A DNA stretch of 64,000 bases from the NCBI RefSeq assembly GCF_964340395.1, contig NC_135554.1, positions 13,878,751 to 13,942,750 of the forward strand. Reading direction: 5' to 3'. This DNA is from Glandiceps talaboti (taxonomy: Eukaryota > Hemichordata > Enteropneusta > Spengelidae). The notes below the pieces were generated by a model that had not been told where the DNA came from, searched no databases, and worked only from the letters and a program-made list of their open reading frames with translations. The first letter of the stretch is position 1. The number at the start of each line of letters is the position of its first letter. Shown here one piece after another: positions 23,091 through 34,859 of this stretch. The position numbers were made by a program, and so were the translations under genes.

Positions 23091-24337
23091 TATGGAACAG
23101 TTTGACTTACAAGCACATGTACATCTTTCACGAATTTAAAAAAAATAATTGTCAACCGTACAAGTGTCAGTATAAACTAATTAGAGAAGAGAGATGGTTT
23201 ATCTGATGATTACTTCCTAAATAGTTCTTCAACCATCAAAGAAGAGCTTAACCGTATCTGATGGATGTGGAAATTGAAGTTAAAAAAGTCATGCATTTCT
23301 AATGTACTACAGGATTGAACCGTCAAGTCGCACCGTACACAATGTCTGTTTTGTGATACATGAAGTTTAGTGTGTATGCTTCACCAACATTGTGAGAGTT
23401 GCTGATGATCCAGAAGTGCAAATTTGCTGTGACTCATTGTCGTGACTTGGTTTTGAGTTTGCTGATACGCTAGACTGAAAGATCTATTGCTGTTTCCTTG
23501 TCTGTCTGTAGCCACAAGCTCCCAACCTTGTAAAATCAGAAGAATTTGAAGATTAGTTTTCTAGTTCCAATATCTCGGTTTAGTTGGCGATGTACAAGTC
23601 ATGTACACAGTTAGAATGTTCTTAAAACTTGAACATTTGACAAATACATGTACTAAAATCGAGTACTTCTTTAGAAATTTCACCATTTATGGACATGTGT
23701 TCAGACAAATGTCATGCAAGGCAGGCAGTTTTATGAAAATCATTGATCATAGTTTGAAGTAGTTTGCATTTTGTATATGATAAACAGTAGGCATAGATAT
23801 CTGGTAATTTTGATTAGGCTCTCATTGTAGAGTGTGGCTGTTTTCATACTGACTTTGTCCATAAACTGGATACTGTTATGTGATTGGTTGCATCAAAATC
23901 TTGTTGCAGAATGGAATGTTGACAGACTGACTCTGTGCTGTTGTGAGTTGGAGCTTGTGGTTACATGTAGTGTGGAAAGAAAAACCAATCTCTCAACATG
24001 GAAAATATATCGTTCATGATTCCAATTTACTGTTCTAAAGTGTATATTTCACTGTCTTATTGATGTACTACATGCATTTTGCCACCAAACTGTAAAATGA
24101 ACACTGTCAGGCTATACAATGTACATTCAGAACTGTGTAAAACCCCATCAAGTCTACATGTATAATTTGTATGATGAAACTTATGTTTTGAATGTTGTTA
24201 TTTTGGACTTTATGGGATAGGTCGTACGGTTCACTTCCTTGTCAAAGGTCCAGCACCTCTGCCGTGTAAAACTGGAGTATGCCGTCTAAATAAAGGACAA
24301 GATGTTATGCTGTGTTTCAAAGTAATGAACACTGGGT
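23091..24337. other. AT-rich non-coding DNA
   Basis: No gene, RNA or multi-copy repeat is supported. Confidence 0.55.
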
Positions 24338-24428
24338 GTTCTTGTGAGTTACCATATACATGGAGTAAGGGGTAGAGAAAATCCTAATTTGGATGCGTCA
24401 TAATTGGTATGTCAAAAATGGTTTAGAG
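24338..24428 (+). repeat. Dispersed about 90-bp repeat (family J), copy 1
   Basis: CTTGTGAGTTACCATATACA, then AAATCCTAATTTGGATGCGT, CATAATTGGTATGTCAAAAA and TGGTTTAGAG, parallels 44472-44567 (CTTGTGAGTCACCACATA, CAAATTTTGGTGCGTCA, GTGTCAAATTGGCTTAGAAG). Moderate divergence; origin unknown. Confidence 0.5.
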
Positions 24429-24820
24429 AACGGAACCTCGAAGAGTGTAGCCTAGTACTAGTAGTAGTGGGGATTTGGAATTTTGTGAGAGGAGAAAAAC
24501 GAAATTCAAAATCCCAATTGCCTGGCTAGGAAGAATAATCACAAACATTTTTTTTTGCACATGTGGTACCGGGTAGTTTCTGTTTCTCTCGTTAAACAGA
24601 CAACCAGGGATGAATTCATTTTTGTACATAATCTCGGTCAGTGTGCCCTCCCCTCCGTCCAACTCCCAGTGAAGTAACAATAACATTTATCAAAAATACA
24701 TGTAGCTTCTATATAAGTCAAAAGATTGATGAGAAAAAAAAGACTTGTTATGCTATACACAGTACTTATACTTTCAAATCTATCTGAACACAGTCATCGT
24801 CATAAACCACAACCTCCTTC

Positions 24821-24901
24821 ACAATTCAAGATGCACTGGACCCATCAAGAGGTTACGACACAGTGTCTTGGAAGAAATACCAGCTCTGGTTTGCGAGAAT
24901 G
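24821..24901 (+). repeat. Dispersed repeat family I, copy 2
   Basis: TTCAAGATGCACTGGACCC, ACACAGTGTCTTGGAAGAAA and TACCAGCTCTGGTTTGCGAG match the copies at 8287-8366 and 29671-29756. A 68-codon frame overlaps it but does not stay open in the other copies. Confidence 0.6.
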
Positions 24902-25562
24902 AACATAGTGTACGCTTACTAATAATTTACAATGAGCTAACCGACGAATAACAAAAGAATTTCTAGAATTTGCAATAACATGCATATTATTACTACATGT
25001 ATTGGATATTTAGTACATTGTATTTACAAGAAACAAAATAATGTAGTTTATGGTTCTGTGGTATTATGTCGTTGTGAATGATGCATCGTTTTGTTCTATT
25101 TCCGTTATATCAATTTCGTACCTCGAGCTGTGTGATGTAAGACAAGTACACATGTACACATGTACAAAAACTTACACTAATGAAAAACATGAAATCCTTC
25201 ATATATCATATATGTGGCATTTGTTGATGACGTGGTCTAATCTCAAATTGATTGCAGCTATTGAAAATAGTAAGCCGTTCCAATGTGTGGTAAAAGCATG
25301 ACTTCACGCCAAACAATGCATTATGTATTATGTATTATTATGTAATACACACATTGTCAAGTATTTCAAAAAACACCAACGCAATACTTTAATTTCTGAA
25401 ATGAGACATGTTTTGATGTCGTCCCATCTCAAACTCAGTAAACAGTAAGTCGTGCCAAATGAAGAGATTCATGCCTGTCACGCCAAATGCAACTGAATTT
25501 TTGTATATATTAAAATACGACCTTTTTTGAAGCCTGTACATGACTAAAATATTCTAAACCAT
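24902..25562. other. AT-rich non-coding DNA
   Basis: No gene is supported. TTATGTATTATGTATTATTA at about 25321 is a short local repeat. Confidence 0.5.
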
Positions 25563-25702
25563 ATTTTAGTCACCTGAAAGGTGAAAGGGGTTACAATGGG
25601 CTTTGTCTGTCCAATCATCAATAATACTTCATTTCTCAGACATGCAAATTGCAATATCCGATTACTTTCAAACCTGGCACAAAGATAACTTACATATACA
25701 AT
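25563..25702 (+). repeat. Dispersed repeat family K, short copy
   Basis: TACAATGGGCTTTGTCTGTC, TTTCTCAGACAT, CCGATTACTTTCAAACCTGG and CACAAAGATAACTTACATAT parallel the start of the longer copy at 31075-31810. Confidence 0.6.
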
Positions 25703-26638
25703 ATATATATGCTCTTTTTCTAATTTTATGTGTAATTGCTTCGTGTATATTTTTTAATTTAAACCTGGTCATATTTTTCTATTTGCATTGACGTTTGTTA
25801 CATGTATTAAATTCATATGTGATACTTCGTGTGAGTTCTTGTAACCTTCAGAACTTCTAAGGTTCTTTTTTTAAACAATTCAAATGAAATGTTTTGAAAC
25901 ACTACAGTAACTGCAGTGTGGAGCTAGTCAACAAATCAAGCTGTTTTTGTACTCATTTAATGTTGAATCATTTTAAAAAAAGAAGATATTTTTATTTCAA
26001 GTGATTCCATATCCTTGATTACTTGAAGTAAATCTTCACTTCACGGTCTGTTTATACACGTGACTTCCTCCAAAAATACAATAATCATATGGGGCCAAAA
26101 CGTGACAGATTAATGACTATGATGCTTTGTCATTCTCAAAATTGACAATTTGACATGAAAGACATCATATTACATGCAAATACTTTTTTTTAAAGGTCGT
26201 AATGGGCCTTTATGGTCAATAATTTTGCCCAGAAAGGAAGTGATTAATGACTATTATCCTCCGGTCATAATGCTCGTTTGTTTATACATTGTACATACAC
26301 CTTATGATAAAAGTCTTTAGTTATGATACACTTCATGGTGCACTGCAAAATAACAGACATCCCTAGAGTATTAACGAAACAGAAATCCTGAAGATTGGCT
26401 CTTTCATGATGGAGGTAGGTAGAAATAAATAGCATATTGTATAAATGTTTTGTAGGGGGTTAAATTTGAATGTAAAATCCCTTGCTTCACTTGGGTCTTT
26501 TGATATGGACAAATTTGAGTTTTCCGCTCCGAATTTAAGTGGTTGTGTGAAGTTGTTGACTTATAAGTTTTGTTTTATTCAGATTGTTGCTAGAAGTAAA
26601 AATCAAGCCAGATTGAAATACTAGTGCCCTTGTTAATA
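25703..26638. other. AT-rich non-coding DNA
   Basis: Nothing supported. Confidence 0.55.
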
Positions 26639-27009
26639 TTAGGGCCAAATAAAAAAGTTGTTACCCGACCCCATCTAGTTTTTCACACCGACCCTAAACT
26701 TCTTCTTTTTTTTTTACATATTCAAGAAAAATAATAATAAAATCGTGAAAATCATAAAGTCTTGCAAGAAATAGGAAACTGACATATTGTAAAAGGACAA
26801 TATAAAACTATTCTTCCAATCTGTAATGGCTGTACATCTGATAGGAAGAAATAAACAACACAGAGACAATTTGGAAAACAATGGAAAACCTGAACTAGAC
26901 ACTCGCACATGAAAAATATATATGATAAAATAAGATAAAAAAATCTACCTACCCCACCTATTTTGAAATTGAATGTAATCGGAACCACACAATTTTTTTT
27001 TACGCCTTA
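26639..27009 (-). mobile_element. MITE family B, copy 2
   Basis: Reverse orientation relative to copy 1. Contains CATCTAGTTTTTCACACCGA, TCTTCCAATCTGTAATGGCT, GTACATCTGATAGGAAGAAA, CCTGAACTAGACACTCGCAC, TACCCCACCTATTTTGAAAT and ATCGGAACCACACAATT. The left tip (TTAGGGCCAAATAAAAAAG) has lost the GTGGTTCC part of its TIR. Confidence 0.88.
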
Positions 27010-27530
27010 CTTTTTGATACATGTAACTGGCATAAGCCTCAAATCATACTGTCCTGTTTTCAATTATTAATCCAGTGAATAAATTAGAAGCCTTGTGGTT
27101 TAGTATTACTTTTACATAACTTACATCAGCCTGAAATGAATGCTGTCCTGTTTCACAATATAATAGAAACCATGCAACATCAATTAGGTTGCTAGTCGCC
27201 TTGTGGTTAGATCATTTACCTCATACCATACCACTGCAGTCCTGGTTTACTAATTAGGTTGACCATTGTCTGTACATGTACTGATACGTTACTTTAAGGT
27301 ATTCAGGCTATGAATGACTGCAGGTTTTCCCTGGTATTCCGGTTTCGTCCTGTTTTAATACAACCTCAGAAATCCAGTGTGTCACCACTGACGTGCTGTA
27401 ACCAAGTGTTCTAGTGTGTGTCTGTTTAATAAAAGTGTTTATTTAAATTATTATAATTATCCATGTGGTAAAAGTTTTCTATCAGATCTTAGGACAGGAC
27501 ACAGCTATCGTTTAATATTATTATTCCCCA
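27010..27530. other. AT-rich non-coding DNA
   Basis: Short frames only; no repeat recognised. Confidence 0.5.
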
Positions 27531-27653
27531 ATATTTTTTCTAAATATAAGTGACCTAAGGGGCTTTGTCACTATGAGTCTAGCGACTCGTAGTGACACAA
27601 CCCTTAGGTCACGAGTATTTTCTTGCTGAATGAAGAAAAATATCGGGGAATAA
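27531..27653. mobile_element. Miniature palindromic TIR element (family D), copy 1
   Basis: Outer inverted ends TTATTCCCCAATATTTTTTC and, reverse-complemented, TTATTCCCCGATATTTTTCT. Inside is a 63-nt palindrome at 27550-27612 whose arms run from GTGACCTAAGGG to GTCACTA and GAGTC with about five mismatches. A diverged copy with the same outer ends (AATATTTTTGTTCATTCAGC against its inverse) lies at 45353-45500. No coding capacity. Confidence 0.75.
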
Positions 27654-27743
27654 TATGATAACACCAATGCTAATAATATTAAAGGAAAACTGTGGAAATT
27701 AATGATAATTTTGAATGGTTTAACTCGTATTTCAAACACAGCT

Positions 27744-28020
27744 AGCAGAACCAGTGACATAGACATGCGTTGTCATGATATAGACGTGTGCTGTTGTGAC
27801 ATGGAAGGACCAGGGTATTAACAAACATGGCAGAACCAATTATGACATAGACATGCGTTGTCGTGACATAGATGTACATTGTTGTGACATAGACATTCAC
27901 TGCCATGACATACATGTACATGTAGAATGACCAGGGTACAAAACATACATGGCAGAACCAATATGACATACATGTATACATGCATTGTCCTGACATAATT
28001 GGGCAGAACAACCAGGATAT
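27744..28020. repeat. Irregular minisatellite with GCAGAACCAATATGACATAG units
   Basis: Units starting with GCAGAACCA at about 27744, 27829 and 27950 and a final GCAGAACAACC at 28003, each followed by ATGACATAGACATGCGTTGT and ending in GACCAGGGTA. The sub-motif TGACATAGAC repeats within units. A single related unit follows the second family D element at 45563-45625, so the pair element plus unit seems to be an older composite whose unit expanded here. Cysteine/valine-rich minus-strand frames are repeat translations. Confidence 0.75.
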
Positions 28021-29670
28021 AAATTCCATACTTTTTGTTCAACTTTTCTTGTGCATGGTATAATGAATGGATGATGGGATGAATTATTGAAAAATGTCAC
28101 CGTTTAATATAATATTTGAGTACTATCATCTAAAAAAAAATAATAATCATATTCATCAATATCCTTGAAGGAAAAAAGGAATTTGTGATGTCATAAATTT
28201 TTGAAATTTTATCATTGATGAAAATATCACTTGGGTGAGAAAGGTGTGAAATATTACACTTGTTGACGTCATCAATCTGTATTATGGTACCAATTGCAAT
28301 TATAGCAGTCATTTTTGTCTGAAATATATCATTCTTGTTATTAATATTTAATTTGATATGATTCATTTTACCACCGTCATACTTTTTATCTCAGGAAAAG
28401 AAGTATTGGAATAAAATATTCATGAGTTTTATGGTGTTATGTGGTGACACATGTTTTTCAATGCTTGGGTGGGTAGTGCTTTTTTCCATGTGAGTGTTTT
28501 CCTGGAGACTTGCTGTAGAATGAATATGATGGCAAGTGTTTGTGTCTGACATTGGTGGTAATATAAAACAAACATGTATGTTGAACTTGGATATTACTAC
28601 CAAACCAGAGTGACTATAGCGTTTCAGTTAGGTATTGCATTATTTTTTATGTCTCACTGACATAACGTTTTATTTAAAAACAAATTATACAAATTTAATA
28701 TGCAGGTACTGATAGCACGCATGCATATTATCTCACTGTGAACACAAATAAACAGTGTTGTATGAATCTTCCGTGTTTCATCCAACAGTGATGTTGATTT
28801 GTGCTCACCAGTGAGATAAAATGTATCATTTTATATTGTATGCTTGTTACATCAAAAGCTAGTCGAAACGAAATAATTTCAGATGAACAAATGTTCACTT
28901 TGACTCTTTTAATTTTCTTCTAATCTTTAATCTGGCGACTACAAGTCTTCCCCGAGTATCAAGATTATCTGTATAATATTAAATAAAACATGGATATAGG
29001 GAAAACATGAAAAAGTGGGAATGAACTGCGCATTAGTTTTGTAGCTCATACAAAAAGCCAGAACCATTTGAAATGTTACAATAGAGTATATATCATCCTA
29101 GTTTTGAAAGAAATGTTGTTGCCATGACTACCAAGAAATATAACTGCAATCGTGTGTCTAAAGCTTTACCAGTCAAGGGATGTTGTGTCTAAATTTTTCA
29201 TGGTTTCATCTTTTCTACCTCCGAAACTGATACGTTTAGAATATGACTTTAAATTTTATTTACATAATAATTGCATTTATGAATTAATAGGTGCACATAC
29301 TAGAACGCGTGGATTCCATGGACATTTTAAGGAAAAGATAGCAATTACTAGATGTCATATTTTATGTCAGTATTTTGTGTATGTAAGGCAACGGAAGTTG
29401 GAACCCCAGTTGTTTGTTTGTTTGTTTTATTTATTTATGTGTCCTACATGTATGGGCTTACCAAGTGAACATTTCGTTCAATACAAATACATGTACCGTG
29501 TAAATTAAAGAGTTTCCACATCCAGCCCACTGGGCTTATAAGACACTGAAGAACAGTAGGTAAATATACAGTATATCAGTAACAGTGAAGTGGAATCTGG
29601 TAAACGCGCATACATTGTATTAAAATGTTTAATATACATGTAAGAATTTAGATATACTTTACAATGTACC
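28021..29670. other. AT-rich non-coding DNA
   Basis: The start (AAATTCCATACTTTTTGTTC, TTGTGCATGGTATAATG) matches 45618-45685, extending the family D composite to about 28060. The remainder is without supported genes. The 118-codon frame at 29152-29508 is not recognised. Confidence 0.5.
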
Positions 29671-29756
29671 TATTCTCCATTCTTGCAAACCAGAGCTGTT
29701 TAATATTTCTTCCACTAAACTTCGAAATAAAGGGGTGGCACGTTAAGAATGGTGCC
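29671..29756 (-). repeat. Dispersed repeat family I, copy 3
   Basis: On the minus strand: GGCACCATTCTTAACGTGCC, TTATTTCGAAGTTTAGTGG, AAGAAATATTAAACAGCTCT and GGTTTGCAAGAATGG. It matches copies 1 and 2 with one 4-bp insertion. Confidence 0.6.
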
Positions 29757-31074
29757 GTAAAACAGGCCATAGTTTGCTATTCTCAATTTGAGTCACTTTA
29801 ATTTGACAAATTTGATATCAATCTATTAACAAGAAGTTTTACAATGATTTTGGTTTAAAAAATCATCGGAAGGAGTAAAAAAGTTACTGAAAAAATTAGA
29901 ATTTTGTTTCTCTAATTTTGTGACTTTTGTTACCACAAATTTATCAGTATTATTTTTGCCATAACTGCAGTCTAAATTACTACTCTAAAATAAATTTGGA
30001 ATGAGTAAAAAAGTTGCTGATAAACAAGAATTTTTGTGATGACATTTTGGCGGGAAAAAAGTTCAGTACTACAAAGTCAAAATTTCAGGATATGGTACAT
30101 TACACATACAGATGTATTGTGCAAAGGATGTATGTCGTCATTGCAACCCTAAATCAACCACATGTAGTACTTATTGAGTGCAACATGTCTGTGGTTTGAA
30201 CTAGATCACGTATGGAAAACAGTCTGGAAAAAGAATTCTCAGATAATTGGGGGATTAGGTTCCTGACAGGAGACCTGGAAAGATCACCGGGCAGGTCATG
30301 TTCCGGAAATAGGGAGAGGAAATGGAATTCACATGTGTCAGTATAGTAATGTATGGGAAGGTTAAGAGGTCTCAAAAGCAAGGTGCAGTTGATATTTGTT
30401 TAGTTGGTTGAGATTCTACACTTTGTTAATTGATGGTTGAAGTACTTAAAATTACTTTGGTGTTTCTGTGGTTTTGGGATGCAATGTGAGGAGAAGTCAG
30501 TTTAAATTTGAACAGCTCTAAGGTGAAGTGCGCCCTCATGAGGTAATATTGACAATTTCTTCATGCACATTATACGGTGTACTCCCTTGTGCATAACAGC
30601 ATTACATAGCATAGACTGGCACCACATTTTCACAAAAAATATAGATTTGTATCCTTATATCTGCATGATCTAATGTCCCACTAACTTGCTTTGTTTTTTT
30701 GTCCTCTGAAAAAGATACGGAACTTTTACTGGATATATGATTTATTTAATTCTAAATAACATTTATATCTCTAAACATAAATTTTTTTAATGAAAATAAA
30801 ATCTCAGCACAGTGTTACTTTTATTATGATTGGAGGGTGGTAGGGATGGGATGGTGGTGAATTTGGGATGCTGGTTATTAGTATTACCACTGTAGAAGTT
30901 ATGTATACATATATATGTACAAGACTTGGTGCTTTCTTTTCATGAATGTATTTTTTTCAACTATAGAGGGCAGTCTTTTGCATCTACCTTGTAAGAATTT
31001 AAGGTTACTTCTGTAATACTTTGATACATTGACACTTTGAACACTTGAATGTGGAATGAATTTCTTTCAAACTG
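29757..31074. other. AT-rich non-coding DNA
   Basis: GAGTAAAAAAGTTACTGA at about 29871 and GAGTAAAAAAGTTGCTGA at about 30001 hint at an old duplication of about 130 bp. No gene is supported. Confidence 0.5.
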
Positions 31075-31810
31075 TTTTTAGTCCCCCCCCTCCCCCCACC
31101 CCCCTCGAAAGGGATAACTATTACAATGGCCTTTGTCCGTACAGCTGTGCATCTGTCCATCAGTCCGTAGTATGTCTTTTTTCAGACATTCAGTCTCTGA
31201 TTTCTTTCAAACCTGGCACAAAGGTGACATATGGGAGATATGCATGCCACTTTGTTTCACGACATATGCAAATTTGACCAAATGTGCGGCCATATTTGAA
31301 GTACTTCAAAATCAATATTTACAACATAACTCAAAAACTATAATACATATAGAGTCTCCAAATGTCTAATAAATTTATCAGATACAAGCTTTCTTTTAAA
31401 TAAGACATTGATTGACCTTTGGCCTTGACTTTCAGTTCAGGGTCAATTATCAAAATCAAGCCATTCTTTTTTCCTTTCACAGACACTTTGTAATATTTAT
31501 TTGCTGCCACTTTATTTTAAATCATGTTCACAAGTTATAGAGAAGAAAAGGATTTCTTTTGGTGCTCATATAACTTTTTACTGAATGATGACCATATTTG
31601 GAGTAACAAATCCATATATTACTGCATAAATAAAAAACTTAGATATTCCATTCAAGTGTCTAACCCCATATAATCACGTGCAAGCTTTCTTTTTTACATG
31701 GTGACCTTTGCCCTTGACTTTGACCTTCAGGATAGGAAAAGTAATTGCCTTGCCTGGTGCAAATATAGTCCTGTTAAGATCATGTTACAGAATACATTTC
31801 AGTCACTTGA
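31075..31810 (+). repeat. Dispersed repeat family K, long copy with two about 296-bp internal units
   Basis: Starts with a C-rich tract (31083-31105), then TTTGTCCGT and TTTCTTTCAAACCTGGCACA as in the copy at 25563. Two tandem units follow: CCATATTTGAAGTACTTCAA, TCTCCAAATGTCTAA and CAAGCTTTCTTTTAAATAAG with ACCTTTGGCCTTGACTTTCA, then CCATATTTGGAGTAACAAAT, CAAGTGTCTAACC and CAAGCTTTCTTTTTTACATG with TTTGCCCTTGACTTTGACCT. CAAGCTT occurs at 31385 and 31681. No coding frame. Confidence 0.7.
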
Positions 31811-34140
31811 AAAAAAAAGAAAAAAGATCAGGTTGTATATGAAAAACAGACAAAAATGTTAAATATGTAAAGCCAATCATTTTAGTATCAGAGGTAACTT
31901 ACAGGTAGTGAAAATTGTTAAATACAATTTTTTTTCTGTGGAAAAAGAGTGGAAATGTATATTAAATTATTTGAATTGACGTCAGCAGATTGGTGAAGAA
32001 GTGTGAAAAAAACAGGTTTTCATTGTATTGTACGCATGTTATTGTTATTTCGTTCTATATGATGTCCGTATTTTGACATTCTGATAATCATAATGTATTT
32101 TAATGGAATTTAGGTATGTGCGTCATGTGAAAATGTATCCTTGTATAAATGTGATATCTTGCCTATTTTTGAAAATGTCAGAATATCTGCCTAAGGGTAT
32201 CCAATGTGTTTTACTGTCTATCTCTCTGATGTTTGGTGCCAACAAAACATCATCAGTGCATGTAATTTAAACCGATGCGATATCATTTCCTTGACGACAC
32301 AAAAAACGCTGTTTTTTGTCATGTTTCTATGCTCATCAGAATCTTGCTAGGTTATGAGTTGTGTGATAAGAAATTTTTCGGAATGAGAGAAATGGTTGCT
32401 ATGGAAATACACGTATTAAGATATCTAGGCAACGTGTCTACATTGCAATAAATGTGACACTAGTAGATAACGTGTCTTTGTGAATGACATTGGAGTATAT
32501 AGACATTGGAGGATGTCTAGGATTGGATGTAGCTAATGTTTTACCAAAGTCTGTCTGTCTGTCTGTTTATGTCTGTCTGTCTGTCTGTTCTTTTGTTGGT
32601 GATAGGATATCTGAAAAAGTTAATGGTTGATTCAGATAAAACTGTGTGGAAAGATTACTATATAAGAATCAGTTGATATCTTGTAGATTTTGGTGGAGAT
32701 CCAATTCAGAATTTAGATTTTAATGACGCTATAATGGAATTTCTACATCTAGTATTAGTAACAGACATTGTATTCTAACCCTTGAGGGCGTCCTTTTTTG
32801 GTAATTAACAATGGTAGAACTGCTGTATTAGGAGTGAACTGTTCAATCAGTGTATACATTCTATCAAGTACTAACTAAATCAAAAGTATAATAATTAGTT
32901 CAGATATTTTGATTCTAGGGGTAGTTTAGCAAGAGTTTACCAACCTTTTACAAAGTCAGTGTGTTTTAGGGAAATAAAGCCTAATCGAGTGTCAAGGCAT
33001 AGTACGCTATTTTTTATCAGACTCTAACACCCCTCCCTCAACAAAATTAAAAAAATGAATGTGTCTCGGGATATGTATTAGTACACAGAAAATGATATGC
33101 AATGATGTAATATGGACAGTTCATCCGTTTTTTCCATTTTTTTCCTTCATTTTTCCATGGTTTTATGAGATGTCTGTTGATACTACAATGGCAATCAAGG
33201 TTTCAGTTTACTAAGAGAGACACAAACTGAAAGTATTGTTGTTCAATGTGGTAGATTACAAATGTGGGTGATAGTGATTCCTGTCTTGTTTGGATAATCA
33301 AGATAGTGCATGTGTATGTTCAATAGCATATATTAAACAAGTGGTAACAAAAACTAAGTTTCCGTCTATCTAAGTAAACTGATAACTCACGGCTGATGTT
33401 GTATTTTCTGACCTTCTGTATACATGTACATGTGATATGTATACTCCAGTACACCCCCCCCCCCCCCCCCCCTACCGTACAAAAAAAAATTATGAATAAA
33501 AATAAAATGCATCTGTTTTTCAATGCGGCTGTTTTATTTTCACATTCTTATATATGGTTGATTTCAGCTTCTATTAGCATTATTTATGGATAGATTAGTT
33601 AAAAAATGTTGATAAAATCCTATTCTGCATTTCATGTACTGAAGGGGCCATTATCTTTATTGAAACGTTGCAGCATCATTTATAGTTCCGAGATTCAACT
33701 TTTTGTTTATCAATCAATATACATGAAAGGAACATGAGAAAATGAAAAGGAACTATAGTACATGTACATTTGTATAATCTAAAGAAGTGTTCAGAGATGA
33801 CAAAAAAGTGAGACCATCTTATATCATCTCGTGGCAGTTTCAGGCAGAATGATGAAGTATCATTGATTAATAAGAAAGTGTTTTGTGTCCATTTCTATGA
33901 TGTCATTTAGTTACCATGACAACTGATCATTGCTAGAGTCGTTTCTGATGCTTGGGCCTACATTTTGTATTTGCAAAGTGATATCGATATCTTGTTTTTC
34001 CTTTCTTGTACCACTTTATTGAGAACTGTTTTATGTGATTGTTTTTGTGTCATTGACTGATGATGACTTGATACTCACATGTGAGGATTGCTAGGAGATG
34101 TTCCTATAATTAAATTGGTGTGTTTTTCTTTTCTGTTTTC
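31811..34140. other. AT-rich non-coding DNA with small simple tracts
   Basis: A GTCT tract lies at 32549-32588 and a run of 19 C at 33454-33472. No gene is supported; the frames around the C tract are proline or glycine artefacts. Confidence 0.55.
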
Positions 34141-34430
34141 ATGCCAGCAGGGGAGATGGGGATGCCAGTATTAGGTTTTGGAGAGGGCTTTAATATTAGC
34201 TGGGGAGGGGAAGGAGAGGGGAGTTCAGCAGAAAAATGGCGATGCCAGTATTAGGTATTGATTAGGGGTGTCAGTATTAGTGATTGAGGAGGGGTGTTAA
34301 TATTTGATGGGGAGGGGGAGGGGAGGGGAGTATTGATAAGGGGTGCCAGTATTAATAAGGGGTGCCAGTATTAAGGGTTATTCTTAATATTAGATGGGGG
34401 GAGGGGGGGTTGGGTTTGGTTGGGTTGGGC
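34141..34430 (+). repeat. G-rich degenerate repeat with quadruplex-type motif
   Basis: Copies of GGGGTGCCAGTATTA or GATGCCAGTATTAGG occur at about 34161, 34232, 34264, 34340 and 34360, separated by G runs. At 34309-34328 four runs of at least four G are separated by single A (GGGGAGGGGGAGGGGAGGGG), which fits the canonical G-quadruplex pattern. A second G-rich stretch is at 34396-34430. Confidence 0.75.
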
Positions 34431-34574
34431 AGAATTGTATGATTGATTAAACAAAGACGACATGTTAATGACTGTGGGTGGCTTCAGTTGAATTTGAAAT
34501 TTCATCTCAGATCCTCATTCATGATTGAGCTAGATCTTGAGATTTGATGACATGCATATAACACTAGACTATAG

Positions 34575-34850
34575 TACATTTCTGATATACAAAACTTTGA
34601 TGAAATGGACAAGAATGCCTAGAACCATCCTATCGTTAACTTCTTGTTTCCAAATTTTCACAAAATTGACAATATCAGATAAAATCATATTGTCCATTTC
34701 ATAAACATTTCTTAAACTCCAAATTTTGACAAAATGGACAAGAAAGTCGGGTACAATCCGATCGTCAGTTTCAGATACATTTTTTTGTTTACCAAACTTT
34801 GACAAAATGGAGAAACCCATTTCATGTACATTTCTGATATTCCAATAATC
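34575..34850. repeat. 60-75 bp degenerate minisatellite, 4 units
   Basis: CAAAACTTTGATGAAATGGA, CCAAATTTTCACAAAATTGA, CCAAATTTTGACAAAATGGA and CCAAACTTTGACAAAATGGA occur at about 34591, 34650, 34719 and 34794. Several intervals share ATCYKATCGTYA and TCAGATA. Minus-strand frames (SILSKFG repeats) are read from these units. Confidence 0.7.
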
Positions 34851-34859
34851 TTCAATAAC

